Notes: generated from the sequence alone by a model not told the origin. 64,000 nt of DNA from Aphelocoma coerulescens (GCF_041296385.1 NC_091034.1:310001-374000), one strand, 5' to 3'. Numbered from the stretch's first letter, positions 10,801 to 29,950 are shown. Numbers and translations: made by a program.

Positions 10801-12179
10801 GACAGCAAGAAGCAGGTGAGGGGGGGACAGGAGCTTGTCCCCAGCTGGGTGGGCCTTGGGGCTGGAATTTGTTCCAAATTTCGGGAATATGGGGTGGGCA
10901 CCGAGCCTGGGGTTTGTCCCTGAATTTTGGGGACATGGAGTGGGTGGTGAGGCTGGAGTTTGTCCACAATTAGGGGGACAAGGGGTGGGTGGTGAGGCTG
11001 GGGTTTGTTCCTGAATTCTGGGGACATGGAGTGGGTGATGAGGCTGGGGTTTGTCCCTGAACTTTGGGGACGTGGGGCAGGTGCTGAGGCTGGGGTTTGT
11101 CCCTGAACTTTGGGGACGTGGGGCAGGTGCTGAGGCTGGGGTTTGTCCCTGAACTTTGGGGACGTGGGGCAGGTGCTGAGGCTGGGGCTTGTCCCTGAAC
11201 TTTGGGGACACGGGGCAGGTGCTGAGGCTGGGGCTTGTCCCTGAACTTTGGGGACACGGGGCAGGTGCTGAGGCTGGGGTTTGTCCCTGAACTTTGGGGA
11301 CACGGGGCAGGTGCTGAGGCCAGCGCTGCCCCCGCAGCCCCCGGGGTCTGTCCCAGCGGGGTCGGTGACGGCGTCGTTGCAGCTCAACCACAGCCAGGAG
11401 GATTCCAGCCGCTGCTCCGACAACTCCAGCTATGAGGAGCCGCTGTCACCCATCTCCGCCAGCTCCTCCACGTCCCGGCGCCGGCAGGGAGAGCGGGACC
11501 TGGAGCTGCGGGACATGGAGCTGCCGGACGTGCACGGCCGTGACCTGCCCGGCCTCGGCCACCGCTTCCTGCCCAGCGAGCCCAGCAAGTGGAACGTGGA
11601 GGACGTTTACGAGTTCATCCGCTCGCTGCCGGGTGAGGAGTGTCCTGGGGTGGACAGGGAGGGATCGACCAATGGATACCCAGAAATGTGGTTTTTGGGG
11701 AGATTTATGTCCCTCAGGACACGTTCAAGGAGGGATTTACTCAAGGATAACCCCAGAAATGTGTTTTTGGGGTGAGATTTATTCACAGAGAATCCCCAAA
11801 ATATATTTTTGAGTAGGATTTACACACAGATAACGCCATAAATATATTTTTGGGGGGATGATTTACTCACAGATAACCCCATATATATTTGGGGAGGGGG
11901 ATAGATTGTACTCATAAATCCATGAATATTTTGGGGAGTGGGGGGGGGAATTATGTACAGAGAAGCCCCTAAGTGTATTTTTGGGGGCTCTGAGAGGGTT
12001 TGCTGATGCTTCCCCTCCCCACAGGCTGCCAGGAGATCGCAGAGGAGTTCCGGGCTCAGGAGATCGACGGGCAGGCGCTGCTGCTGCTCAAGGAGGATCA
12101 TCTCATGAGCACCATGAACATCAAGCTGGGCCCCGCGCTCAAGATCTACGCCCGCATCAACATGCTCAAGGACTCCTGA
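1997..12179 (+). CDS. PHC2: Polyhomeotic-like protein 2 (Polycomb PRC1 subunit), 14 coding exons
   Basis: Coding exons with consistent phase: 1997-2140, 2224-2382, 2454-2531, 2616-2777, 3889-3993, 4062-4275, 4726-5087, 6240-6399, 7766-7959, 9753-9882, 9998-10112, 10674-10815, 11338-11632, 12025-12179; 2,415 nt, 804 residues (human about 858). The start is MENEQLPAP, followed by the family segment QISVYSGIPDRQTVQ. A glutamine-rich region spans about residues 50-330, with a 13-Gln CAG run near 312-324. The HD1 motif (VKPQILTHVIEGFVIQEG) is near 495-525, the FCS zinc finger (CELC...CSMAC) near 582-605, and the C-terminal SAM domain (KWNVEDVYEFIRSLPG...) near 735-804. Known family role: PHC proteins are nuclear PRC1 subunits; SAM polymerisation clusters Polycomb bodies and FCS binds nucleic acid. 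Identity as PHC2 rather than PHC1/3 rests on near-identical conserved blocks and on ZNF362 being the neighbour. The middle (exons 5-8) is proline-rich and diverged. Confidence 0.96.
2830..3790 (+). repeat. Minisatellite in PHC2 intron 4, about 40-bp unit
   Basis: Degenerate tandem units of about 40 bp (GGTGCCCATCATCCTGCTGT then GGGGTGCCCAGGACCCATAG) fill almost the whole intron between coding exons 4 and 5. Successive ACCCATA/G landmarks at about 3067, 3107 and 3149 give the period. Open frames through it on both strands are repeat artefacts. Confidence 0.8.
4793..4863 (+). repeat. PHC2: CAG microsatellite coding polyglutamine in PHC2
   Basis: A pure (CAG)13 run is followed by a Phe-Val-Ile codon break and a further six CAG codons, inside coding exon 7. 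The same position is Gln-rich in vertebrate PHC2, so this is a length-variable part of a conserved low-complexity region. Confidence 0.9.
5088..5310 (+). repeat. 5'-splice-site-like tandem repeat in PHC2 intron 7
   Basis: The intron starts with the real donor, CCCCACG|GTGAGGGGCCC. Similar blocks (CTCACGGTGAGGGGCCCCCA or CTCATGGTGAGGGGCCC) recur at about 5,120, 5,190, 5,260 and 5,283, separated by CCCCAAAC-rich spacers. Each block keeps a GTGAG-type donor core. Confidence 0.7.
5380..6235. repeat. Alternating purine-pyrimidine tract (Z-DNA-prone) in PHC2 intron 7
   Basis: About 850 bp of irregular TG/CA/CG alternation (GTGTGTGCACACGCGTGT-like) reaching almost to the acceptor at 6,239. It is non-coding; long open frames through it are rich in Cys, His, Val and Thr because of the dinucleotide pattern. 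Alternating CG/CA sequence is the classical substrate for left-handed DNA. Confidence 0.75.
6530..7140 (+). promoter_or_regulatory. PHC2: Internal CpG island, likely alternative PHC2 promoter
   Basis: A dense CpG, GC-box-rich block (GGGGCGGGGC-type motifs) sits inside PHC2 between coding exons 8 and 9. A consensus donor (GCGCCCG|GTGAGTGAGCG, donor at 6,980) follows it, suitable for a non-coding first exon. Splicing to the next exon would make Met476 (codon at 7,808) the first long-frame start, followed by TSGSGSAAA. Human PHC2 has a short isoform beginning at the equivalent Met, so this is the probable promoter of the short HD1-FCS-SAM isoform. Start site not mapped. Confidence 0.75.
6952..6972 (+). 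other. Short uORF in the putative PHC2 short-isoform leader
   Basis: An ATG in good context (CCGCCATGG) opens a six-codon frame (MDPPTR) closed by TGA, just upstream of the donor at 6,980. If this exon leads the short PHC2 mRNA, the uORF could dampen initiation at Met476. Functional use is inference. Confidence 0.4.
8072..9645 (+). repeat. Tandem array of degenerate PHC2 exon copies (about 11)
   Basis: The HD1 exon end plus donor (real copy about 7,894-7,975) recurs at roughly 8072, 8215, 8355, 8562, 8716, 8851, 9010, 9149, 9275, 9434 and 9573, mean period about 150 bp. Each copy retains versions of CCCAAATCCTC-CCCATGT, then ATTGAGCACTTTGTCATCCA, then GGAAGGGGCAGAACCATTCC, and mostly a donor-like AGTAAC/AGTAAT followed by TATCCC. 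Spacers share a TTGGGAATGGGGCACCC-type segment. The copies encode recognisable variants of HVIEGFVIQEGAEPFPV but carry stops and frameshifts. The third copy (8,355-8,480) is interrupted. Not part of the PHC2 mRNA as modelled. Confidence 0.88.
10113..10670 (+). repeat. Donor-seeded minisatellite in PHC2 intron 11
   Basis: The exon ends AAGAG|GTAACCCCAAAATCCACCC. The block AGAGGTAACCCCAAAATC and variants (GGTAGCCCC, GGCAACCCC) then repeat about a dozen times, with spacers of CAACAGAGTAG type, up to about 60 bp before the next acceptor at 10,673. Unit length is about 30-45 bp. Confidence 0.8.
10930..11325 (+). repeat. 46-bp minisatellite in PHC2 intron 12
   Basis: Eight or so units of exactly or nearly 46 bp (CTGAACTTTGGGGACGTGGG then GCAGGTGCTGAGGCTGGGGT then TTGTCC). 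Landmarks AGGCTGGGG at 11,041, 11,087 and 11,133 set the period. The last units are nearly identical, suggesting recent homogenisation. The array ends just before the acceptor at 11,337. Confidence 0.9.
11700..11990 (+). repeat. AT-richer degenerate repeat in PHC2 intron 13
   Basis: Four or five units of about 48 bp resembling GATAACCCCATAAATATATT then TTTGGGG...GATTTACTCACA. It fills most of the last PHC2 intron. Confidence 0.65.
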
Positions 12180-12762
12180 GGGGGGGGCCGCGGGACCCCC
12201 CACCCCCCCCCCCCCACGGGACCCCTGACCCTCCCGGGACCCTCACAGGACTCCCGGCCCCGGGGAGGGGGCGAGGGGGGGGAGACACTTGTGAGCACAC
12301 CCCGCCCCCCCCCACCCCCCCGGGGGGTGTAAATAGCCCGTAGCTCTAGAGCCCCCCCAGTTCGGGTGGTCACCCCCCCTTCTCCAGCAGGGAGGGGGGT
12401 CTCCACGTGTCCCCCCATGTCCCCCCCAGTCAGCAGGGCCAAGCAGGACGGTTGCCTTAACGTGTGCTCCCTCCCCCAGCTGGGATTGGGGCCCCAGGGG
12501 GGCTCAGACTCCCCCCCAAAGGGGGTCAGGGAGAGGTGGGGGGCGCGGAGGAGGCGTCACCCCCCGTTCACACACACCCCCACACACTGGGCTGTTTTGG
12601 GGGCACCTTAGCAGAGGATGGTGGCAGAGGGCCCCCCCCAGGCAGGTAAGGACCCCCCCCACTCCCCCCTCGGCCAGCACGGTCTTTTTAAGAAAAAAAA
12701 AGAAAATTTGAAAAAAACACATGGCCCCACCCCCCCTTTTCCTGTTTTTTGTTTTTGTTTTT

Positions 12763-12768
12763 AATAAA
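12763..12768 (+). terminator. PHC2: PHC2 polyadenylation signal
   Basis: AATAAA lies about 585 bp after the PHC2 stop codon and is followed by CACTG and an A run. A G/T-containing sequence follows. It gives a compact 3' UTR of about 0.6 kb. Confidence 0.8.
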
Positions 12769-12789
12769 CACTGAAAAAAAAACCCTGAG

Positions 12790-13836
12790 ACCCTCCCAGT
12801 TTTCTTTGCTTCCCACCCCCAAATTTCTTCTCATGTAAACTGAGGCAGCAACTCAGGGATGTCCCCAAGTGCTGCCGTGGGTGGTGGGAGCTCCTGTGGC
12901 CAATGGGGAGAGGGTTGGGGGTGTGTTCCCTGCTGCCCCCCAAGCGGGGGGGTGGCAGGATGCCCCCCACCCAGGGGCCAGTGGTGACAGTGGGACCCTC
13001 CACATCTCCAGGTGACCCCCAAGTCCCAGTGCTTAGGGGGACACAGGGTTCCAAAGTAGGGGAGGGGGACAAGAGGGGACATGGTGGCATGTCCCTGGAG
13101 ATGCCAGGCCTGGTGAGGGGTTCCTGGATGTGGCATCTGTACTGAGGTGTCCCCAGAGCTGGTGGCTGTGGTGGTGACATGGCCGTGGTGCAGTGTCCCC
13201 AAGCACTGATGTCTGTAGTGGTGTGTCCCAAAAGCTGATAACCACAATGCTGAGGTGTTCCCAGAGCTGGTGGCCACAGTGGTGACAGATCCTTGGAGCT
13301 GGTGGCCGTGGAGATGGTACCGAGTGTGCCATGTCCCTGAGGCTGGTGGCTACAGTGTGGTGACCCCAGAGCGGTGGCCACGATGAGGTGGCCCTGGAGG
13401 TGGTGACAGGTTCCTGGAGGGCCCCCAGGGCGGTGGCCACAGCGGGCTCTCCCCGGGGTTGGTGGCCACACTGAGGTCTCACCAGAGTTCATGGCCATGA
13501 AGTGCACCAGGCCACAGTGAGATGTCCCCAGCAGTGGTGGCCACAATGGGCTGTCCCCAGAGCTGGTGTCCCCCCACCAGGACCAGGAGCCACTACCTTC
13601 ACCCTGCGACACCGGTGACCAGGCACTGCCACCCCCTCCCTGGGGAAATCCTGGGGACAGCCGCCCTGGTGGGGAGGGCCCACGGCTTCACCCTCCCCTC
13701 CTGCAGCCCCACAGGGACCAGGCCTGTGTCCCCAGACGTCCCCACAGCGGAGTCGCCTCCCCCCATCTTTCCCCTCCCCCCCCAAACACAACCCCCCAGT
13801 TTCATTCATTCCCATTTTGGTCTTTTTTTGTTCTCT
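12790..13836. other. PHC2-ZNF362 convergent gap with minisatellite
   Basis: No coding exon is seen. About 13,140-13,580 holds degenerate 30-45-bp units of GAGCTGGTGGCCACAGTGGT type. In mammals A3GALT2 lies between these two genes; no glycosyltransferase-like reading frame is visible here. Confidence 0.6.
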
Positions 13837-13842
13837 TTTATT
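13837..13842 (-). terminator. ZNF362: Putative ZNF362 polyadenylation signal
   Basis: TTTATT on the plus strand reads AATAAA on the minus strand, about 1.2 kb beyond the ZNF362 stop. The interval 13,840-15,040 includes an A/T-richer stretch (about 14,030-14,420) typical of a long 3' UTR. Other weaker signals exist, so the true end is uncertain. Confidence 0.45.
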
Positions 13843-15039
13843 CTCTTTTTTTGGAAAGGGGCTGGGCTGGGGGGGTTTCACTCCTTTTCCACACTTTGAG
13901 GCCATGGCCCCCCCGGCTTCTCCAGGAACCACAATGCAGGACGGGGGGGTGGCGACAACAGGGAGGGAGGCAACTTTTTGTCCATTTTCTCCTCTTTTCT
14001 TTTTTTTTTTTCCTTTTTTTCCCCTTTTTTAATAAGGTACCAACTAGTCCTAGGGAGGCCTGGCCTGGCTGGGCAGCGAGGAAAATAAAAAAACCCCAAA
14101 ATTTGGGGGAAGGGGGAGAAAAAAGGAGGGGCTAAGTGTATAAGAGGCGTATTTACACAGTATTAACATGCTGACAAAAAAGGTTACAATATTGATATCG
14201 TACAACATCGAGGGGGGAAATAATGGGGGGGTAAAAAATAAGGGGATGGGGGGGTAAAAATAATGGGGGGGGTAAAAAATAACAGGGGGGATTAAAAATT
14301 AATAAAAGGTAAATAAAACACCCTGAAAAAAAAAAAACAAAAAACCCCAAAGAAACGCTGAGTTAAGGCTTAAAAAGTGTATAAAAAATAACACAGTTAA
14401 TATCCAAAATGAACCAAAAAGTACAGAATATAGATGAATTTGGGGGGAGTGCCCCCCCCGGCTCTATACAGGGGGTATGTACACGCAGGCACAAGGCAAA
14501 GCAGGGGGACCCCCGAACCCCCCAAAACTGGGGCTGCGGAATGGGGGGTCCGGCCCCAGGGGGACGCGGCTCTGCCCGCGGCTTCGCCCCTGAAAGCGAC
14601 CCCAAAAGAACACAAAAAAACCCCCAAAATATTTAAAAATCAACCCCAAATGGAGGCGCTTGGGCCCAGAGTCTGTGGGGGGGGGGGGGTGTGGTGGGAT
14701 TTCCCCCCTCCCCCAGCTGCGTTTTGCTCCATCCACGGTTCGTTTTTGGGGTGAATTTCTGGTTTTTAGCAGCACCAAGTTCTAGGCCAATAAATATATA
14801 TATATATATATTTGTATCCAAAAATGGGGGGGTGGGGCCTGGTGGGGGGGGACACCCCCACCCCTACTGCCCCCCAAAGAAACCAAACCGCAGAGATTCA
14901 AAGTGCTCTGAAACCGTCTTTGGATGTCACCAAACCTGCGGGAGCCAGGCAGGAGCACGGCCCGGGCACGGCCCGCGGCGCTGGGGGTAACCTCCTCCTC
15001 CTCCTCCTCGTGCTGGGGGGGCCCTGTCCCCCTCCCCGC

Positions 15040-22632
<7,593 letters not shown>

Positions 22633-24479
22633 CTCCAGCTCTAGCTGAGACCGGGTGCTGCACGTGGGGCGTTTTTCTACGGGGGGACAAGGAGGAGGAC
22701 AACTTCACACACCCCGAACCCCCCGCCAGCCCCCGGCGCGCGAGATCCCACAGCGGAGGAACAAAAGCGAAGCGGCTCCGACCTACCCGACCCGTGGGAA
22801 CGTGGGGTTTTGCCTGAAAATAGAGAGAAAACAACAACAAAAAAAAAAAAAAAAAAAAGGAAAAAAAATAAAAAAAAAAAAAGTGGGTTTTTTTTATAGC
22901 CCCGCTCACCCCCAAGCTGTTGGGAAAGCTGAGGGATGGGGAGCTGGCTGGAAAACTGGGGGTGAAATCCATCCCCTCGCCCTGGACCCTCCGCCTCTCG
23001 GCAAATCGCACGCCGTGAGGGACTTAAAAAACTTTTTTACCTCTCTGCTAAAATATCACTTTATAATCTCAAAGGCCTCAGGCTCAAAGCCGCTTTCACC
23101 CGCTCCATCCTCCCTGGGTTAAAAAACCCGGCTGCTATCCGAAGGACCGCAGGCTTGGGGGGAAAAAATAACCCAACAAGGAGCATCCTCCAACCTTGAA
23201 GGAAGAAAAAGAAATCAAAATCATCAAAATTCATCATTCCTGGGTTCAAATCCATCGCTGTGGCCACACCGGCTCTAAGCTCCCCCCCCAGGCCCCCCGA
23301 CGTGGCTGGGAGATTATGGATGTATAAATAGTATATGGCTAAATATATGTTGGAGAGGGATAGACAGACCTCTGGGACACGGCCACGGAAATTTGGGTCC
23401 CTCACTAAAGCTGCCGCATTCCTGCCAAAAACGCCATGAAAAAAATATCTCCCCCCTCCATTAGACCTTCCAGCCAGCGAGACCACTTTTCTAGACAAAA
23501 CCAGTTAATGCAGAAAACAGCGAGGATAAGGAGGAGAAGAGGAAGGAGAAAAGGAATTAAAATGGTGAAAATTATAATAATGGTGATTATGATGATGGTA
23601 ATGATAATATTCAGCCCCTGCGCTGCTTCTGCCACCCCCTGTAAGCAAAAAAAGTCAGAAAAAAGCCATGAATGCATAAAAAAAAGCAAACCCCCCCCCC
23701 AAACATGCAACATCCACAAAAATAGGTACGTTCGGCTGCAATTAACTTTTCCATTAGACCATCCAGAGGGAGAGAAAAAGGGAAAATCCTGGTAAATGGG
23801 TATTTTCCTCGATGTCCCCCCCCCTTTCCCCCCTTTTTTCTCCCTCTTTTCCTTCTTCTTCCTGCTTGGAGGGGGGGGGGTGATGGAATAATGATGATAA
23901 TAATGAAAAAAAGAGGTGGAAAAAGGCGAAGTTGGTTAAGTGAAGTTGAAATCCTCAACCTGGGAGGGGATTTGCGGGGGGGGGGAGGTTTGCCAGACAA
24001 AAAGGCCGGGGGATGGGGATGGAAGGGGGGGGTTTGGGGAAGGGGGGGTGGCCCGGCTGGGTGCTCCCCCCACCCCCCTCCATCCGCCGCCTCTCCCACA
24101 TTCTCAGACGTTTTTATTAAAATTCGCAGACAAAAGGCAAACAAAAATGGCAGCCCCGGCTTATTTTTAAAACGCTAGGACGGGGACGCCATGTTCTGCA
24201 GGGCTGAGGGGAGGGGGAAGGGGGGGGTGAGGGGGAAAAAAGGAGGGAAAATTTTTTTTTAAATTGATTTAGATGAAAAATGAATAAAAAGCAGCGCGGG
24301 GGTGGGGGGGGGAGTGTCTGAAGGCCCCCCCTTCCCCGCTCGCCCCCGGGGTGAGGGGGGTTTCGGGGGGTTTTGAGGTGTTTTGGAGAGGGGAAGGGGG
24401 GGGTGGAAAGGGAGGGATGAGGGATATAAAAAAAAAAAATAAAGCGAGGGGGGGAAGGTAAAAAAAAAAAGACACTTCC

Positions 24480-24720
24480 TATACCGACAGCCATGGTGCC
24501 CCGCCGTCCCGCCGGCTCCGCCGCACGGAGGAAGATGGAGCCCCGCGCCGCCCCCCCGCCGCCGCCCCCGCCCCCGGCCCGCCCGGCCCCGCCGCCGCCA
24601 CCGCCCGCCCAGGGACGGGCTGGGCTGGGGCACCCCGGCCCGAAGGGGCTCCCCGGGGCCCGCAGCCCCCGAAACCGCCGCAGCCCCAGGAGAGCGCCCC
24701 AAAGCTCCGCAGCTCCCGGA
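24480..24720 (-). promoter_or_regulatory. ZNF362: CpG island, likely ZNF362 promoter/first exon
   Basis: A CpG-dense block begins abruptly next to A/T-rich sequence and lies about 1.9 kb upstream of the first coding exon on the minus strand. It contains GC-rich CCGCCGCC runs. No TATA box is seen. A possible untranslated exon ends near 24,485. The assignment is by position and composition only. Confidence 0.5.
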
Positions 24721-26345
24721 GGACTCCCCGCTGTCCGCAGCCCCGCAAGCCTTCTTGGCTCCCCAGACCCCTTCAGGCCCCCCAGCCCCCTCAGCTGCCC
24801 GTTTCCCGCAGCCCCGTCAGGGCTCCCCAAACCTCCGCAGCCCCCGGTTCCCTCAGCCCCGGGAGGGCTCCCCACTGTCCGCAGCCTCTCAAGCCCCCTT
24901 GGTCCCCCAAGCTTCCTCAGTGTTCCCAGCCTCCCAAACCTCCCCAGCCCCTGGTTCCCTCAGGCTCGGGAGGGCTCCTCAGTGTCCACAGCCCCCCAAA
25001 CCTCCTCAGCCCCATCAGGGCTCCCCGGTTGCCTCAGCCTCCAAAACCTCCTCAGCTCGCCGGTCCCCTCGGCCCCGGCAGGGCTCCCCAAACCTCCTTA
25101 CTCCCCCCCCCAAACCTCTTCATCACCCCAAACCCCTTCAGCCCTGACAAGGCTCCCTGGTTCCCTCAGGCCCCCAAATCGCCTCAGCCCCTCTGGTTCC
25201 CTCAGCTGCCACAGGTCTCCTCACCCCGCAGATCCCATCGGTTCTCAGCCTGCCCCGCTCCCTCAGTATCACCAGCCCGCACAAATTTCCACAGTACCCT
25301 CAAATCTCCTCAGCCCACTCAAATCTCAGCCCACTTAGTTCACCTCAGTACCCCCAAAATCTCCACAGAGACCCATTTCCCCTCAGCCCACACAAAGTTC
25401 TCAAAGCCCTGGATCCCTTCAGTTCTCTGACCCTTCCAAGTCTCAGATTCCTCAAACCTCAACCCCCTAGTTCCCTCACTGCCTCCAGGACTTCTCAGTG
25501 TCCTCACCTCCTCAAATCTTCTCAGAACCCCCCAAAATCTCCTTAGTGCCTCCAAATCTCCGCAGCCCCCCAGTTCCTCTTAGCCCGCCCAAAGATCTTC
25601 AAGCCCCCAGATCCCCCAGACCTCAGTTCCACTCAGATCCCCCCAAATCTCCTCCGATCCTCCAGATCCCTTCAGTTCCGTCCATTCTCCTCAGCCTCCT
25701 CCAACCCCCCTAAATCTCCTCATCCCCCAGTTCCCTCAGCACCTCCAGGACTCCTCAATGTCCCCACCTCCCCAAATCTCCTCAGACCACCCCAAAATCT
25801 CCTCAGGCCCCACAAATCTCTTAAGACTCCTCAAAATCTGCTCAGACCCCCCAAAATCTCCACAGACCCCCAGTTCGCGCAGCCCCCTCCAGGTCTCCTC
25901 CCCTCCCCTAAAACTCTTCCACCCAATTCCCCTCAGCCCCCCCAAAAGCCCCTCATGCTCCCAATTCCTCTCAGCCCCCCAAGCTGTCACCCCTCCATTT
26001 CCCCTCAAGCCACACAAAGCTCCTTAGAACTCCTGATTCTCTTCAGCCCCCTTGGTTTTTCTCAGCCCCCCCAGTTCTCCTTAACCCCACTGAACTCCCT
26101 TAGCCCCCCCAAATCTCCTCAGCCCCCCAGTTCCCCTCAGCCCCTCTCTCTGCCTCTGACACCCCCAGCCCCTTTGTGAGAATCCACAGCCCCCTCAGGG
26201 ACACCCCCAGTCCTCCCTGTACCTCCTCACCCCCCTGAGGATTCCCCCCCCCTTCCCAGGGGGTCTCCAGCCCCTCTTAGGGTCTCCCCCCGATCTCGGA
26301 GTCCCCCCAGCTCCTCTGTGGGTCTCTTGCAGCCCCCCAAATCCA
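24720..26345 (+). repeat. C-rich minisatellite upstream of ZNF362
   Basis: About 1.6 kb of degenerate short units around CCTCAGCCCCCCAAATCTCC, with G very scarce on the plus strand in the later part. Long open frames here (Pro/Ser/Leu-rich) are repeat artefacts. Confidence 0.75.
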
Positions 26346-26600
26346 CAGACACCACCCACAGGGGAATGAAAAGCGGGGGCAAATCCCACCCATTCCCCTC
26401 CTCCTTTTCCTAGGTTCAGGGGAATGACCTGTGGAGCTTCCGAGTTTCCACTTTAAAAATTGCTTTTTAAAAAACCCACAAAATTAGGGATCTTCTTCAT
26501 GTTTTCCCAAAATGTTCTGGCAAAGGAGGATGGAGAGGAGAGGGATATCCTGAAAGGAAATGGCACCTCCAAGAGAGGTGGGAAAATGGGAAGGGATATG

Positions 26601-26682
26601 GGATGGGATGGGATGGGATGGGATGGGATGGGATGGGATGGGATGGGATGGGATGGGATGGGATGGGATGGGATGGGATGGG
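26601..26682 (+). repeat. (GGGAT)n microsatellite, about 16 copies
   Basis: A perfect 5-bp repeat in unique intergenic sequence between ZNF362 and TRIM62. Confidence 0.97.
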
Positions 26683-26699
26683 CACCCAAGAGGTCTCCA

Positions 26700-29600
26700 C
26701 CACAGAGTGGACATCACTCTGCAGCTACCCGGGGCGTCGGAAGCCCCTGGAACAGGTCCTGGCCACGGCAATGGAGCTGGGACAGAGGCATCATCCCCTG
26801 TGGGACCTCTGGGCCTGTCCCTGGCCCTCCCCACATTCCCACTGCTCCGTCAGCCCTCCATCTGGGATCCCCCATCACCCAGCACTTGCCCATCCTGGAA
26901 GGTCCCCAGATCCATTAATTATCCATGACGCAACCAAGAACCTGAGCCAGCAGCTCCAAAACTCCCTTTTTATCTGATTTTTGGATGTTGACACCCAGAA
27001 GTTGCCACCCAGCATCAGCGTCACCCCAAAATGGAACACCCGGAGAGCCTGGATCCCCCTGGAGCTTTCCGAGTTGTTCTGATGTCCGAGTTCCCCCTGG
27101 CTGGGTTAATTTCCATCGGGGCTTTCACTTCTGCTGTGGGATTTTTTTCCCCTGTGATTAAGAAACCAGTGGTTTTAACCCTTGGCACCAATTTAGGCAT
27201 TTTCTGATTTTTTTTGCGGGGGGAGTGGAGTTAACCAATCCCAAATCTGCATTGGGAGGAGATGGTGTGGGTCACTGCTGAGCTTGTGGGATCCACCAAG
27301 CATTGGTGAACATCTCCTGGGATTTTCCTTGTTGGGACTAGCTGGGATAAGTGACACTCTGGGCTTTTTTCTGACCCTACTTTGGGTGGATTAATCTTGG
27401 GTGTGGGAAAGGGGCCCCTTTCCTGGGAAGGTGGTTGGTATGCAGGGGAAAAAAAAAAAAAAACAACAAAACCCATGCCCAGCTCCATCCCAGGCTGGAA
27501 AATGAAGGAAATTAGCGCTTGCCTGCTGAAAAAATATGATTCCAAGGCTGGTTTTGCTCCCGGGATAGATCCAACCGCGATTAAAAGGAACGGAAGGCAG
27601 GACTGGAGGGAAATCATGCCGGAATCACCACCACAGGGTTTCAGCAAAGCCACAGGGCTGTTAGACCTGTGCAGAGCAGCAGATCCTTCCCATTCCAGCA
27701 GCACCAGGAAGCCAGATCCATCCAGGACCTCCAGTTGACTCGGCAGAGAAAAGGAGATTTTTATGGATGGCAAACTGGGATTTTCCAGTGAGAAATGTGG
27801 TCCCTGAGTGGTGACACTGGGATCCCCACGAACTTTTCCAGTGTTCCAAAGCCTCTGTCCTGGATCATGGCACACTTGGAAGGGAATTCTTTGGGAAACG
27901 CCTTCGTCCCACCCACCCACTTCTTTCCTTCCCCAAATATCCCTTGTTTTCCATAAAAAAAATGGTTGAAAGCACCTACCAGAGTGGGCTCCCCTGGGAT
28001 GGGTGGGCACACCAGGCATTGGGGATGCCAGTATTCCCAGTGCCAGCTATCCAGATGAGTGAAAATCCTTATTCCAGGCTTCTTGGCATTAGCAGCCCCA
28101 AAAAGTAGGTTTTTCTCCTTGGATTGGCAGCAGTGGGGAGTACAAAGGGCACTGTCTGATGCTGGTGTGAAGCAAACATGGAGGTTTTGGGGTGCTTAGT
28201 AAATGCTGGAAAAAAAATCCCCTGAGGTGCCAGAATTTCCCCTCTCCCTGCAAAGGGGAGAGCCCTTGGGCTCTAATTAGGTAACAAGTTAATTAGGATT
28301 AATTAGTTACTGTTTGCAAAGCAATGCGGAGATGAGACACGGTGTGGGGCAGCTTCCTGCCTCCTCTATGGAGGAGTGTGGGATCCTCCTTAGGAAGGGG
28401 GTCCATAAACAAAGTTGGGATTAACCCCAGCGGGATGGCGTGCTCCAGGAGCAGGCGGGATGCTCCCGGCATTCCAGCGAGGGGGAAGAGCCATGCCAGG
28501 ATGGAAACACACATGCCAAGAGCCGAGCGGGCACGTCCCGGCGTGCCCATCCCGCCAGCGGCAAGAGGGAACATTCCAGCACTGCGGCTCCTCGGGGCCT
28601 CCCTCCCTCCCTCCCCGCCAGCATTCCCGGCACACGCAGCACACGTGGGCAGGAGACAGGTTTTCCCTGCCCGCCGGCTTTGCCGGATCACCCACACTCT
28701 CGCCACATCGTGGCATCCTCCAGCCTGCTGGAACCGCAGCAGGGAAGGGCTGTGTATCCCATGAAAAGATCAGGAATCAAGGCATGGTGGAGCCCCCCCC
28801 CGGCTCACGCAGGGTTTACCAGGAGGTAACAAAGCCAATTTGCTAATTAACTGGGATTAATTTCCCTGTTTGCCCAAACCACCCTGTGGTTTCCCTTCGT
28901 TGCCCAATGATCTGCCGGGATGAGTGTTGGCAATGCTGGCTGAGCGCCACGGGCTCCAGTGGGATGATGCTCTCCATTGCCCCAAATTCCTGGAAATTTC
29001 AGCCAAATGCTTAGGATACAATTAAATAACCCATTAACTACATGGGATGGGATCCCCTAGCCCTGAATCTGGATCTGGGGTGAAAAAAGGATTTTTCGTT
29101 CTTTCCATGGTTATTTGATATCATTCCAGCCGTTCCTCAGTCCCCAGAGGGTCCCAGAGGGGAGACATGACCTGAATTCCTAAAGCAGGAAAGCAAGCAG
29201 GAAAAAAAACAAATCCATGTGGGTTCATTATTTTTTTTAGCTGTTTCCAAGCTTTTGGGGCCTAGCAGGAAGAGGAACAGAGCGGGTGGTTATTCCCTGG
29301 AAGGAGATGGGGATAGCTGGGAGATGGGGTGTACCTGAGTTTGGGGGGAGGAAAGGGGGTGCCAGCAGTGGGAGTGGGGTGATCCAGCGGTGAAAGCAAA
29401 GGAGCTTGTTCCTGTTGGCTCCTGGCCAGACAGTCATGCCTCTTCCCAAACATGCAGCTCGACTTTCCCTCAGCAACTGTGTCCTCTTCCCCACTGCCCC
29501 CTCCATCCTCCAGCTCCCCTTACCCCCACCCCAGGGGTTCCTCCTCTGTCTCTCTGGTCCCTCAAGGCGGGAGCAAAGGATCCCTGGGGACCCCAGGGGG

Positions 29601-29950
29601 TGGACACCTCGTTAGGAGGCAGACAGTGCTGCCACTGGTCCCAGCTGGTCCTGACTGTGGATCATGATGACAGGCATCATGATGACACAGGAAGTGCCTG
29701 GCAACCAAAACTCCTCTCTGTGATTTTTGGCTAAATCAGTAGTTTTGGGGGGAAAGTGGTTTTCTCAACAATGGGTTTGTCAGTGTCACCTGTGGGGTCA
29801 TGTGGCTCTGGTCACTGGTGGGTGCAGAAAACCAGGATGAAGAGAAGGATGGAGGGGTGGGAGTACAGGGGGAGGAAGGATAGAGAGGATGGGTAAACAA
29901 ATGGAGAGACAGAGGGATTAAGGGCTGGACAAGGGAAATGTATGGGATGA
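26700..29950. other. Intergenic unique sequence, ZNF362-TRIM62
   Basis: About 3.2 kb of mixed-composition, mostly unique sequence without a convincing exon, RNA gene or transposon. It separates two divergently transcribed genes and includes A/T-rich TTAATTAG blocks near 28,275-28,310 and 28,835-28,860 that could be homeodomain-type elements. Confidence 0.45.

Noticed and set aside
24493..25338. 281-codon Pro-rich frame starting at a CpG island
   Set aside because: It runs from CpG-island sequence into the CCTCAGCCCC repeat; no similarity or splice support, and the strand is opposite to ZNF362.
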